Origin: Pyrus communis
Taxonomy: Eukaryota; Streptophyta; Magnoliopsida; Rosales; Rosaceae
Direction: 5' to 3'
NCBI RefSeq assembly: GCF_963583255.1
Contig: NC_084813.1
Location: 13,750,001 to 13,814,000, forward strand
DNA length: 64,000 nucleotides
Shown here: positions 46,959 to 58,937 of the stretch, in pieces
How positions within the stretch are numbered: position 1 is the first letter of the stretch
How the letters are laid out: each line of letters opens with the position of its first letter
The notes under the pieces: model-generated
Database searches by the model: none
Told to the model about the DNA's origin: nothing
What the model saw: only the letters and a program-made list of their open reading frames with translations
Program-made: the position numbers and the translations under genes

Positions 46959-48151
46959 GGAATATCCAGGGCTGGCCCAGGTCCAGTGTGGGCTGGGCGA
47001 CCATCCGGGGCCCAAAAGAATCGGCGGCACCAAAATTATTTCGGGTGTTATATTCATATATAATTTCATAAGAGTATAAATTTATAAAATTTCGTTAAAT
47101 GACCAAGAAGTTTAACTAGACCTAGTGGTTTATTTTGTTTAAAATTAACAAAAAGGTCCTAGGTTCAAATTGCTATATATTTATTTACTTTCTAATTTTT
47201 ACAAATTTTTGGATACGGGTATAAATTTATAAAATTTGGTTAAATGATTAAGAAGTTTAACTAGAAATGGTGGTTCATGATGTTTAAAATGAACAAGGAG
47301 GTTCCGGGTTCAAAATGTTTTTCTATTTCCTATTTTTTTATGAATTTCTTTTCATAAGAGTATAAATTTTTAAAATTTTGGTTAAATGATCCAGAAGTTT
47401 AATCAGAAGCAATGGTTTCTATTGTTTAAAATTAACGAAAGGTCTTAAGTTTGAAATGCTATGTGCTTTTTTTTATTCTTTCCAATTTTTACCAATTTTT
47501 GTTTGGTTGTTAATTTCTTTTTAATTGCTAGCTAGTAGCCGTGTGGGTTGCAATTTTTAGACATTCATTCCAATTTAAGTCTAATATTCAACAAAAAGTA
47601 ACGCGTAGTAGACCAAATTTTTAGACAAAATTTGCAACACATATGACCTGTCACTAATAAGAAATAAGCACGTTAATCAACACTTAAGTAATAATCCAAT
47701 CATCAAGAATCACATCCTACAATTTACAAAATAAGCACGTTAGCCTTCAAGAAATTAATGGATGCATGTCTCATTCATTGACTATATATATATATATATA
47801 TATCAACTAAAGATTGGAAAATATGATTATTTTTTTTAGTCCCATATTGACAAGGTTAGTAAATAAGAAAACCGTACGAGTTATTAAAAACACTTTAAAA
47901 GTTCAGATGGAAGGGAAACAAAACTCATTATCTATCTACTTGTAAGCCTGGGGTTTTTTGGTTCTCTTCTCTTAACACAAAATAAAATAGTTTTTTCCAT
48001 GTCTAAATTATTGAATTTGGAGTGCTTTTCTAAGTATAATTTTATCGAAATCTTATGTGTGAAAACAAATAATTTTTTTTATATGAAGTTAGAACACATT
48101 TTTGGGGTCACCTCGGACCTCAAAAGTCTCAGGACCATCCCTAGGAATATC
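46959..48151. mobile_element. Non-autonomous hAT-type DNA transposon (element proper 46967-48143)
   Basis: The 8-bp duplication GGAATATC is at 46959-46966 and 48144-48151. Terminal repeats CAGGGCTGGCCC and TAGGGATGGTCC (9 of 12 matching) fit hAT ends. The 1177-bp interior has no transposase frame. It contains three diverged units of about 140 bp starting near 47069, 47214 and 47350, and a TA microsatellite at 47793-47812. Confidence 0.85.
47069..47462. repeat. Three tandem units of about 140 bp inside the hAT-type element
   Basis: Each has the order GAGTATAAATTTATAAAATTT, GGTTAAATGA, AAGAAGTTTAACTAGA, GTTTAAAATTAAC and AGGTCCTAGGTTCAAAT (with substitutions). The last words resemble a tRNA B-box (GGTTCAAAT). 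Confidence 0.75.
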
Positions 48152-48282
48152 TTTGTATCACTCTTATTTATATGAACGGAAGCACATTCCTGAGGAGATG
48201 AAACGCCTCTCGAATGGATTATATATTATAACCATACCAGATGTGGATGCCCACCACGTGGCTGACCAAGAGTCCTAATTCC

Positions 48283-50049
48283 TGATAAGCTCATATTTAT
48301 ATATATTTTACATCAAATTCACTTATCTTTTCTTAGTTAGTTCCTTATATTTCTGAGCTATTTACTTTGTTTTTTTTTTGTTTTGTAGGATTTGTCAAGT
48401 AAAGAAAAGAAAAATAGCACAAGTGGGATTTTAAGTAACAAATTTGTCAAAACTGCTTGTGCAGATCAGCTGAATTTGGAAGCAAGTTATGAATAACTCA
48501 GAATGAATTAGAGAATGAGCCTTATATGCTTGGAAATCTATGGATGTCCATTTTCTGGAGCATTTCATAGATTGCTAATATCATTTTTCTAGAAGAAGTT
48601 ATGGCCATTTTAACATTGAATGGTTCCCAAGAGGCTGAGCAGTTTGTAACTGACAAGAAAGCATTGAAAGCAATAAATCCAATAAATCTAGCAGCCAAAA
48701 CTGATGCAGCCAAGAACAAGCCAACTGACATCTATTCAAATATCAGAGGAAATGGAATTAAAGATGAGGATTAAGTGGGAGTAATGGGAATAAAGGCTAC
48801 CTAAAGAGTTACAATTGTTTTACCATTTCCTCTCACTTATTGTCATCACTAAATGGCTGTTAGTAGGGTGAGTTATGGAGAAAAAACCAGGGCAACAAGT
48901 AAGAATAAAAAGGCTGCAGGTTGCAGCGGCAAAGTGGGGGAAAAAATGGAAAGGTACAGCTGGCAAAAATGGGAGGGAATAAAGCAAGGCAACAAGAAGT
49001 TGGACGGGGAAGAGGGAAGCAATAGAGGAAGGAGGAAATCTTGGCATTCTCTTCTTTCGGTTTTATCTTCTCAAACTCATGTCTTTCTTTTGGCTTAATT
49101 TGAGAATTACGTGTAACTAAATTTTTAGTAGTTAAGGGCTGTTTTGAATCCCCGAATATGATTGCAAGTTTGTTATGACATTTCGTTTGAATTACTTTTA
49201 TGAATGGATGAAAATTGGTTCACTACTTACGTCAATGATGAATTCTTTATTTGTTTTCTATGGATGCATACGTAGTAAGCATATCTAAGATTCTAACACT
49301 ATGAATATGTGTGTGCCTGCCCTTGTCGAATGAGGACCTACATATGTTCTAGAGTAGTACCTGTTAATTGCGATTAACATGTGAACCAATTTCTAGGATA
49401 AGTAAGACAACACGAGTACTTATGCTAACTTGTGATGACTCAAACTCTTTTCGTTCTTAATGATTTCTACTTGTTAAATCTATGAACACGCCATTCTAGA
49501 TTGCATGCTAGGGACTAAGTTAAGTTGAAAACGCCATTCTCTTAACATACTAGATAAGAAAGAGTAATAGGTTGAGTTCTAACATTGAGCCAACTTGAGC
49601 ATCGTCATCCAGAAATAAAACGAATTTGAATGAAACATAACATGTTTGCGTGATTATTTGGTGGTGGATAGCAATTCCCTTAACTCGTTTTTCTTAATTT
49701 GTGAACTACTTAAAATCCGTTCCTGTCGTGTTTTTTTATTTAATTTAAATAGCAAATCAACTCCAAAAATCCCAAAAAATCGTGTGAGTGTAGCTCTGTA
49801 TGTTTAGTGTCTTCATATAAAATTTCGTAGACTTTAGATAAGTGTAAGTTGATCTAATAATTATTTTTCGGTGGCTGGTCAGTAGGGACAGCAGCCCAGT
49901 TTTTGTGACATTTTAAGTAATTAGATAAAACAATCTTCTACGAGAAAGACCCTTATTTTCATATGCTAAAATTGACAAATCTTAGTGTCAATAAGGAAAA
50001 TCAATAGGACATTTGTATGCTACTTTGTGGTGTTCTTTTAATCCTATAA
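48283..50049 (+). repeat. 5' LTR of element D
   Basis: Matches 51949-53720 with a few percent divergence. The short frames inside it (for example 48853-49098) are not conserved as protein in the partner and are not called. Confidence 0.9.
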
Positions 50050-50055
50050 AAATTT

Positions 50056-50073
50056 TGGCGCTATTGTCGGGGA
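50056..50073 (+). promoter_or_regulatory. Primer binding site of element D
   Basis: TGGCGCTATTGTCGGGGA, the Athila-type site with CG to TA at one position, as expected from decay of methylated CpG. No hairpin like that of A, B and C is next to it. Confidence 0.8.
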
Positions 50074-50138
50074 TTGTTATTTCTAATTACTTATTTTTCT
50101 ATTGTTTTCTTTTTTTTGTCTAATTAGTGTTTTTGTAG

Positions 50139-50522
50139 TATATTCATACTCAAAGGTCTAAGAGCATTGACCTAGCTTCCTACGATCCTGAGCTTGAACG
50201 AACACTTCGAAAGCTTCGAGAAATCAAAGTGGAAATTAAAAGTACGAAGACTGGAAACGTGTTAAAAGTGAATGAGCATAGACTCAACCCATATTACGAG
50301 TCTTTTGTGGAGCATGATGTGGAGGAACATTTGGTTATGTCCACCCTTGGAGTTGATTGCAGAATTGAAGTTTGGGGGTCATCGCTTGATTTTACTGCAA
50401 ATTGGGGAAGTTTTTCCAATCCAAATGCTTTATTTTGTTTCTTATTATTTTATTTTATTTTTATTTTATGCATTTCTGACGTTGGGGACAATGTCCAGTT
50501 TAAGTTTGGGGGTAAGGATTGA
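50139..50522 (+). pseudogene. In-frame fusion of gag N-terminus to integrase C-terminus in element D
   Basis: The open frame reads a gag start-like stretch (SYDPELERTLRKLRE, compare [14 protein letters not shown] in C) and passes without a stop into the end of the polyprotein (VEIKSTKTGNVLK, VNEHRLNPYYESF, compare [13 protein letters not shown] in B). Everything between, about 1750 codons, is gone. The expected ATG is not present, and the tail after VEEHLV is 3' UTR read as protein. A deletion that keeps frame may be coincidence; there is no sign that the product is made. Confidence 0.75.
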
Positions 50523-51948
50523 AAACATGACCAAATTACAAATTTTCGTACCTTCGACTAAGAACTGGTTTGATTTGTTTCCTTGTTGTTGCTTTTTGTT
50601 TTCTTAATTAGTTTTGTTTACTCTAAAAAAAAAAAAAAGAAACCAAAAGCATTTTTGCCGACCCAATGATATAAATAATTGGATTGAATTTGAACCACGG
50701 CGATCAAGAACTTAGTAAGCATGCATTATGTGAAATTTCTTATTCTCTTGTTAGCCTTGTACATGTTTAATCATCTTTGAAAAACCAAATGCACATAGCC
50801 ATGTTGATGTGAAACTAAAGCATGACTTAAAGCTTCATTTGTGAATATAGTGACCATATACAGCCTATGTGAGTTTTTGAGCCTATTGAAAGTATGTGCA
50901 TTTTTCATACACTCATATTCTTTCATGTGTGATGAACTTACGTGACTTACATCTCTAGAACTTGTGTAACGATCTTTCGAAATGTTTGTCATTGATTACA
51001 TGAACTTGAAAAGGATAGAGGCATTAGGTTTATCACCATGGCCCAAATAAGCATGTTTCCTAAAGAAAAATGATATCATTAGATTGCCAATTTGAGCCAT
51101 ATATGTTGAACCTTTTATTTCTTATCACCAGATATGTCTACCCTTATACGTTACACATTTTCCCTTACCCTTTCCAAGCTAGCTAGTGAGCAATGTGAGA
51201 TTGTCTTATGAGAAACGTTTGTGAAGTACTTTGAAGGAGTTTGGCAAAAGAACATGTTTGTATTTAGTTATGTGCAAAACTACTTAAAAAAAAAAAAAGT
51301 TTTTTTTATAACCCTCTCCCTAAGCCAAGAAAAAGAAAAATTGTATACAAAGCAAATAAAAAGTTTAAGTTTCAATTTAGGGGTGTGGTTGGAGGTATTA
51401 GTAGAGTGGCTGGAGAGCTTGAGTTCTTATAAATTTCAACAAGAGAATCGCTTGCAATGTAGCTTGGAACTTGTGTTTACCTATCCTTTCATTTCTATAA
51501 CCCTCTCCCTAAGCCTCATTACATCCAATAAAAGTCCTCTTGATTTAAGTTTTGCAATTATGATTGAGGAGATGAGATCTTTATGCAAGCTTATGGTAGA
51601 TCTTTCACATTTGATTCTTTGAGTGAAACACGTTAAACTAAACATATGTGTGATTGAGTGTATGTCCCGTTAGAAGGTCACTAGTTTGCATGTGGTGTTT
51701 TATAAAAAACTTGAAATTGCATTAGTATGGCTATTACACACACTACATTTCAATGATGATTAAAAGGTTATTGCTAACATTTGAATAAGGAAGATGAGCT
51801 TGGATTAGCTTGTTTGGTGCTAGCTAAGGTTCTTGATGATTAGTTTACTTGAATGAAGTTCTACGAGGGTCACATAGGGGGAAGCTAATGTTTTTCATGT
51901 TTTCTTTGTTTTGCTCAAGGACTAGTAAAAGCTAAGTGTGGGGGTATT
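50523..51948 (+). other. Element D 3' UTR with polypurine tract
   Basis: Non-coding. A GGGGACAATGTCCAGTTTAA and GTTTGGGGGTAAG block sits at about 50486-50517, and the true polypurine tract AAGTGTGGGGGTATT at 51934-51948 adjoins the LTR. A-rich runs occur at 50624 and 51287. No gene is seen. Confidence 0.75.
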
Positions 51949-53720
51949 TGACAAGCTCATATTTATATATATTTTACACCAAATTCCCTTAATTTTTCTT
52001 AGTTAGTTCCTTATATTTTTGAGCTATTTACTTTGTTTTTGTGTTTTGTAGGATTTGTCAAGCAAAGAAAAGAAAAATAGCACAAGTGGGATTTTAAGGA
52101 ACAAATTCGTCAAAATTGCCTGTGCAAATTAGCTGATTTTGGAAGCAAGTTGCGAACAGTTCAGAATGAATTAGAGAATGAACATTATATGCTTGGAAAG
52201 CTACAAATGTCTATTTTCTGGAACATTTCATGGATTGCTAATATCATTTTTCTAAAAGAGGTTATGGCCATTTTAACACTGAAATATTCCTAAGAGGCTG
52301 AGCAGTTTGTAACTGACAAGAAAGCATTGAAAGCAATAAATCCAATAAATCTAGCAGCCAAAACTGATTCAGCCAAGAACAAGCCAGCTGACACCTATTC
52401 AAATATCAGAGGAAATGGAATTAAAGATGACGATTAAGTGGGAGTAATAGGCATAAAGGCTACCTAAAGAGTTACAATTGTTTTACCATTTCCTCTCACT
52501 TATTGTCATCACTAGATGGCTATTAGTGGGGTATGGAGAAGAAACTGGGGCAGCAAGCAAGAACAAAAAGGTTGCAGGTTGCAACGGCAAAGTGGGGGGA
52601 AAAAATAGAAAAAAAAATGGAAAGGAGCAGCTGACGAAAATGGGAGGGAAGAAAGTAAGGCAGCAAGAAGTTGGACGAGGAAGAGTGAAGCATTAATAGA
52701 GGAAGGAGGAAATCTTGGCATTCTCTTCTTTCAGTTTTATCTTCTCAAACTCATGTCTTTCTTTTGGTTTAATTTGAGAATTATGTGTAATTAAATTTTT
52801 AGTAGTTAGGGGCTGTTTTGAAGCCCCGAATATGATTGCAAGTTTGTTATGACATTTCGTTTGAATTCCTTTTATGAATGGATAAAAATTGGTTCACTAC
52901 TTATGTCAGTGTTGAATTCTTTATTTGTTTTCTATGGATGCATACGTAGTAAGCATATCTAGGATTCTAACACTATGAATATGTGTGTGCCTGCCCTTGT
53001 CGAATGAGGATCTACATATGTTCTAGAGTAGTACTTGTTAATTGCGATTAACATGTGAACCAATTTCTAGGATAAGTAAGACAACGCTAGTACTTATGAT
53101 GCCTTGTGATGACTCAACCTCTTTTCATTTTTATTGATTTCTACTTGTTAAATCTATGAACACGCCATTCTAGATTGCAGGGACCAAGTTAAGTTGAAAA
53201 CGCCATTCTCTTAACATACTACATAAGCAAAAGTAATAGGTTGAGTTCTAACATTGAGCCAACTTGAGCATCTTCATCTAGAATTAAAACAAATTTGAAT
53301 GAAATGTAACATGTTTGCATGATTATTTGGTGGTGGATAGCAATTCCCCTAACTCGTTTTTCTTAATTTGTGAACTACTTAAAATCTGTTTATGTCCTTT
53401 TTTTTATTATTTAATTTAAATAGCAAACCAACTCCAAAAATCTCAAATATTTGTGTGAGTGTAGTTCTGTGTGTTTAGTGTCTTCATATAAAATTTTGTA
53501 GACTTTAGATAAGTGTAAGTCGATCTAAGAATTATTTTTCGGTGGCTGGTCAGTAGGGACATCAACCCAATTTTTGTGACATTTTAAGAAATTAGATAAA
53601 ACAATCTTCTGTGGGAAAGACCCTTATTTTCATATGCTACAATTGACAAATCTTAATGTTAATAAAGAAAATCAATAAGACATTTGTGTGCTACTTTGTG
53701 GTGTGCTTTTAATCCTATCA
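51949..53720 (+). repeat. 3' LTR of element D
   Basis: Starts TGACAAGCTC (one change from the left copy) and ends CCTATCA, followed by the ATTCC duplication. Confidence 0.9.
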
Positions 53721-56291
53721 ATTCCCAAGAACTTTCTTGCTTTAGTGCGATCGTTTAGGACATTCAGGAAGAGATATGATGCGCCATATTCTCAAAACAT
53801 CTCATGTGCATCCTCTTACCAGAAGTTTAAAACTCGTACATGGAAATACGTCATGCCAAGCCTGCTCTTTGAGTAAATTATTAACTCAACCCTTATTATA
53901 AAGATCATCCATAACCACCTGAAGTTTCTTCATCATATTCAAGGGGATGTTTGTGGACTTATTCAAACCACTTTCTTAACATTTAAATATTTTAGGTGTT
54001 GGTTAATGTATCGGCAAGTTGGTCACATATTTGCGTATTGTCCACATGCACTGATAAATTTGCTTAACTCCTAGCACAAATTATTAAGCTTAGGGTTTAC
54101 CACCCTGATTATCTAATTAGGTTGATTCGAGTGGATAATGTTGGAGAGTTATGGTTATTGCATGTCTGTCGAGATTGATGTTGAACACCTTGTACCCTAT
54201 GGTCATACCCAAAATGGCCTAGCAGAAGCGTTAATTAAGCACCTTAAATTGATCACTCGGACCTTGGTCATGCGCACCAAGGTTTCAATCTTTGTTGGGG
54301 CTATGCAATTTTGCACGCAACTATGCTGGTCCGTTTGAGGCCCACCACCACCAAATAATTTCACCATTATAGTTCGTTACTAAGTACGAGCCTGACTTCT
54401 TGCACTTACATGTGTTTTGGTGCACAATTTATGTGTCAATAGCATTGCCACTACGTACCAAAATGGATCCTTAGAGAAGAATGAGAGTCTATGCCAATTA
54501 TGATTAGCCATCCATAATTTGCTACTTAAAGCCCTTGACAGGCAATCTTTTTACCAAACGTTTTGCAAATTATCACTTCGATGAGGCAATCTTCTCGTCG
54601 TTAGGGGCAGATAAGAATGTTAACATTCCTGAAGAACACTGTGAATTGTTGTGGATTAACCCCACCAAGTCTCATTTAGATCCTCGCACCACACAATCTG
54701 AATTGAAGTGCACCATATTTGAGATCTAAAGAGTGTTAGTCAAAGCATGTGGGATGCTTTTACTAATGTAGTGAAAGTGAAAATATCACATATATCAACT
54801 GCAAATGCATCTGCAAGGATACATGTGCCACACGTATGTTGAAATATAACCCTAGAAAGATGAGTCGTCCCTGGAGGACGGTTGGCCACACCTGTTACGA
54901 TGCCCAATACACTAGCAGTTACCAATCATCTACTTCTACCCTAAAGCATGGCAGACCTATTGGTTCAAAGGATTCATAACCCCGAAAAAGGAAGCACACG
55001 AAACAATCTATTGAAATTAGGTTGAATCCTACCTTCGCTAACTCATTCATTCCAGTGCATGAGATTTTGATCCATTATGCTAGCTTTGACAAGGTTTGGA
55101 ACTATTGACGTAGAACTGATTGGTCAAATTAGAAATAAGCAATCCAGGTTGAACTTAAGTCACTTGTGAAACGTAAAGTGTTTGGGCCTTCAGTTCTTAC
55201 ACATCCACATATGAAGTCTGTTGGCTACAAGTGGGTTTTCATAAGGAAGCATAATGAGAAGAATGACACAGTTAGATATAAGACATGTTTCGTGGTGCAA
55301 GGCTTCTTTCAATGCTCTGGGATTGATTTCAAGGAGATGTATTTCCTTGGACATCATGACGTTCCGTTAGCTTATCAGTTTGGTAGTTTTTTAAAAACTG
55401 GATGTGGTAATCATGTATCTTTATGGTAATCTTGATATGGAAATCTACATTAAGATTTTTAAATGACTTACATTGACTAGATCAAATAGTTCTAGACCAC
55501 GGAACACCTTCTCTATTAGGTTAAGGTGTTCACTCTACGAATTGAAACATTCTAGACGAACGTGGTATAACCATTTGAGTGAGTATTTGATTAGTCAAGG
55601 ATATGTGAAAATGGACTATGCCCATGCATACTTATCAAGAAGTCCAAATCCGGATTTGCGATAGTTGTAGTTTATGTCAATGACAAGAAGAGCTTGAGAA
55701 AACTACCTCACACCTGAAATCGGAATCTGAGATGAAATATCTAAGGAAAACTAGATATTGTCTCGGCTAGGAAATCGAACATTGTTCAGATGGTATTTTG
55801 GTACATCAATTGAACTACACCTAGAAGGTTTTCAGACGCTTTAACAAGGATAAAGCAAAAATTTCGTGTACTCTTATGATCGTTTGAATGTTAGATGCAA
55901 AACGAAACCCTTTTCTTCCTAAAGATGATGAATAAGAGGTTTTAGATCCTAAAGTTTCATATCTGAGTGCAATTGGCGCTTTATTGTAATTAACTTAGTG
56001 CACTAGACTGGACATCTCCTTTGCTGTTAATCTTTTGGCAAAATATAGCAACGCGCCTACACACAGACACTGGACTGGTATTAAAGACATTATTCATTAC
56101 CTCAAAGGTACTACAAATTTGGGCATTCCTTATGCATCCTCGTATAGCTACCTCGGTCCTCGAGTTAATTCTTGTTTGTTGGTTATTTTACGCAAGTTAT
56201 ATATGATTCACATAAGGCACATTCACAAACGGGTTATGTCTTTATAGTTAGAAACACCACAATAACTTGGAGGTCAACCAAACAAACCTTA
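53721..56291 (+). pseudogene. Copia-2 pseudogene, integrase to RNase H part
   Basis: Plus-strand readings in several frames give the GAG-pre-integrase and integrase entry (CDRLGHSGRDMMRHILKTSH near 53750), an integrase core remnant (VEHLVPYGHTQNGLAEALIK near 54185), FTKRFANYHFDEAIFSSLG near 54560, reverse transcriptase blocks (VGYKWVFIRKHNEK near 55215; RLRCSLYELKHSRRTWYNHL near 55515) and a mutated catalytic box YVND instead of YVDD near 55670. RNase H follows (KAHSQTGYVFIVRNTTITWR, 56205-56275). Many stops and shifts; a dead copy of an Ale/Retrofit-like copia element by recollection of the family. Confidence 0.82.
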
Positions 56292-57047
56292 GAGCATCCC
56301 CAGCGTGGGGTTTTGCTCGGGGGAAGGGCTCCAAAACAATGGCCCGAGGGCCGGTGGCGATGCTCCAGCGTGGGGGAGGCCGAAGGCAGGGGGAGGCCCG
56401 AGGGCCAGGCCCGTGAGGGATTGCCAGGCCTTGAGCCCGAGGTGGGGCTAACGCCAGGGTGGCGTCAGCGCATTATTTAATTTTTTTTGTGTCAGGCGCA
56501 TGCAACCCACCCGCGCGTGGGGGCGCGTCGCCGACACAAAAAAAATTAAAAAAAGCAAGTGTCAGTTACCGTTGGGAAGCCACGTGGCTTCCCACGGTGC
56601 GTTAGATCCTAATGGTCACTTAATGTGGACCGTTAGATCTCAACGGTAAAAAAAAAAAAAAAGTCAGATTTAATATCCACCGTTCGATCTGAGATCAACG
56701 GTGGATATTAAAATGCTTTATAAATTAAAAAATAAATGAAAAAATAGTTTTAAAAATCTGAAAAGTTACCGTTGTGACACGTGGCACAATCTGGAGCGTT
56801 GGAATTCAAATTTTTTTATATCTAACAGCAGAGATTAATTAATTGAATAAAATTTTAAAAAAAATTGTAAAAAATTCAAAAAAATTCAAAAAAATATGAA
56901 AAAAATTGTAAAAAAAATTGTTTTTACTTTTCTATAAATACCTTCTCATTATCATCTACCTTACACAACAATTTCATATTTTCTCAACTACTTTCAATCA
57001 CATTCCTTTCTTTGTCTCAAAGTTTGAATCCATTTTTTTTCAACAAA

Positions 57048-57575
57048 ATGACCACTGGTGCAGGTACGAATTGGTCGCTTATTGAAGATGTTGCGTTGTG
57101 TACTAGCTAGGTTGAAGTTACTCATAGTTCGCTTACGGGTAATGAGATGCAGTTGCGAGAAATGTGGAGTCTTATTCATACCAATTTTCTTGAGAAAATT
57201 GGTGGGAAAAGAACCAAAGAATCAATGTCCAGTCGTTGGAAATTACTTAGCCAATCGTTTAGTACGTGGAGAGACGCTTTGGCACAAGCTAGTAGTAATA
57301 TTTGAAGTGGGGAAAATTACTCGGATCAGGTAACAATATATTATTTATTTGATACCCAAATTTACATTATAATTATTTGTTTGTATTATTTATTTGTTAC
57401 ATACTTACATTATAATTATTTGTTTGTATTATTTATTTGTTACGTACAAAATTTATTATTTATTGTTACTTATTTGTTACATTATAATTATGTTGTTTGT
57501 ATTATTTATTTATTTGTTTGTTTGTATTATTTATTTACTAAACTTGGAACTCTAGCCCCATGTTATGATTAACAT

Positions 57576-57615
<40 letters not shown>

Positions 57616-58591
57616 CTAGTTACTTATTTTCATTATTTACTAAACTTGAAGCCTTCTTACTTATTTTCATTATATTTGTTACTTATATATATATGTATAT
57701 ATTTGCTAGTTACTTATTTTCATTATAATTATTTATTTGTTACTTATTTTCATTATTTACTAAACTTGAAGCCTTCTTACTTATTTTCATTATAATTGTT
57801 ACTTATATATATATGTATATATTTGCTAGTTACTTATTTTCATTATAATTATTTATTTGTTACTTATTTTTATTGTGTAGGAACTTCAAGCACAAGCTTG
57901 GTACGCTACCAAAACCAAAAGCAAAAATAAATCATTCAACCGGTGGGAATGTTGGAATATTGTCAAAGATTGTCCTAAATTTAGAGTTGTGCCAGTCGGT
58001 CCAAAAGTGCACATGAACAGCACCCCTCTACACTCTACACCCGATCATGTTCATGAAGATGATGCAGAAGAAGTGCCCGAAACGCCCTTCCCTGAACGCG
58101 CGTCAGGTTCGACCCGTTTTCCAATTAGGCCTCAAGGTAAGAAGGCTTCAAAGAGAAAAGGGAGTGCTTCGAAGAACGATTATGCAAAGTTCATGGAAGA
58201 ACTTACTCGCCAAGGTGAATTGACTTTGGCGAGGGACCTGGCGAAAGATGAGGCTGATAAGGCTAGAGAGGCATCAAAACAAGCAGCTGTTGAGAGAGAA
58301 TTTTATGCTAATGAGAGAGAAAGAGAGCTACTTAGGCAAGAAAGGGAACATGTTAGAGAAGAAAGACGGGCTCAACAAGATCGTGAGATTATGAACATGT
58401 CTTTAGAAGGGAAGTCTCCAAATTCTAAATTTTTTTGGAAGTCAGAGAAAGCGGACGTTGTGCGAAGGAGGCGTGCAAGAGAAGCAATAGCAAGCCAAGG
58501 TGGTTCTAGCACCGCAAGAGAAGATCATCCTAGCACCACAAATTGGTTAAGTGATGATGAATATAGTACTTTTTGTAATCGGAGCCCATAA
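57048..58591 (+). pseudogene. Harbinger ORF1, SANT/Myb-like and NAM-associated domain protein, two exons
   Basis: Exon 1 57048-57329 and exon 2 57881-58591, with GT (57330) and AG (57880) borders and phase kept across. Exon 1 carries the trihelix/SANT-like region (WSLIEDVALC, MQLREMWSLIHTNFLEKIGG, SRWKLLSQSFSTWRDALAQA); exon 2 has WYATKTKSKNKSFNRWECWN and CPKFRVVPVGP, then a Lys/Glu/Arg-rich helix (EADKAREASKQAAVEREF). In other Harbinger elements ORF1 binds DNA and helps import the transposase. Two in-frame stops break it: TAG at 57108-57110 where Trp is usual, and TGA near 57302. Exon 2 alone is open for 237 codons. The intron holds a TA run (57574-57611) and a tandem repeat of about 120 bp. 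Confidence 0.82.
57574..57840. repeat. TA microsatellite and about 120-bp tandem repeat in the ORF1 intron
   Basis: (TA)n at about 57578-57611, then TTTGCTAGTTACTTATTTTC units starting near 57613, 57703 and 57823, including ACTAAACTTGAAGCCTTC twice. Confidence 0.8.
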
Positions 58592-58719
58592 TTTTCCAAT
58601 CACTTTGGGTTGTAATTTATTATTTATTGTTTGTATTATTTATGTTGTTTCCAATTTCTTGAATATTTATTCAAATTAATTTGGTAAGTTATTTATTAAA
58701 AGTCCATCGTTCTAATTAA

Positions 58720-58925
58720 AAGTCCTTTACATAAACATAAACATAAAAAAATTACATATACTAAGAATTACATAAACATAAACATAAAAAAATACATAAA
58801 CATAAACATAAACATAAACATACTAAGAATTACATAAACATAAACATAAAAAAATTACATAAACATACCAAATAATAAAACACACCAAATAAAATAACAT
58901 AAACATACCAAATTCAAAAAAAACA
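58720..58925. repeat. (ACATAA)n-type repeat between the two Harbinger genes
   Basis: Repeated ACATAAACATAAACATAAA with AAAAATT interruptions fills the gap between the convergent ORF1 and transposase. Nothing coding. Confidence 0.8.
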
Positions 58926-58937
58926 CACTAAATGAAC

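Larger units (their letters stand above)
46021..48282 (+). pseudogene. Copia-2 pseudogene, protease-side part, split by a solo LTR and a hAT element
   Basis: Reading 46130-46318 gives SSGLSNLIKGYGIAYIMLPN, typical of the region after the copia protease. The reading resumes at 46913-46966 and again at 48144-48282 (KENGMEYLCITLIYMNG), continuing beyond element D at 53721. The two insertions within this part have target duplications ATAAC and GGAATATC. Frames contain several stops. The bases 46021-46130 are A/T-rich and not clearly coding. Confidence 0.65.
48283..53720 (+). mobile_element. Element D: Athila-like deletion derivative, plus strand
   Basis: LTRs 48283-50049 and 51949-53720 (TGATAAGCTC...CCTATCA; the left copy ends CCTATAA). 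Target duplication ATTCC at 48278-48282 and 53721-53725. The internal region is only 1.9 kb: primer site, a short gag-integrase fusion frame and 3' UTR with polypurine tract. The LTRs differ at many positions, so it is older than A and B. Confidence 0.92.

Noticed and set aside
48853..49098. Lys-rich plus-strand frame in the 5' LTR of element D
   Set aside because: The partner LTR copy (52478-52696) has a different frame and sequence, so no protein is conserved.
57565..57795. Tyr/Leu-rich frame in the Harbinger ORF1 intron
   Set aside because: Produced by the TA microsatellite and the 120-bp tandem repeat within a GT-AG intron.
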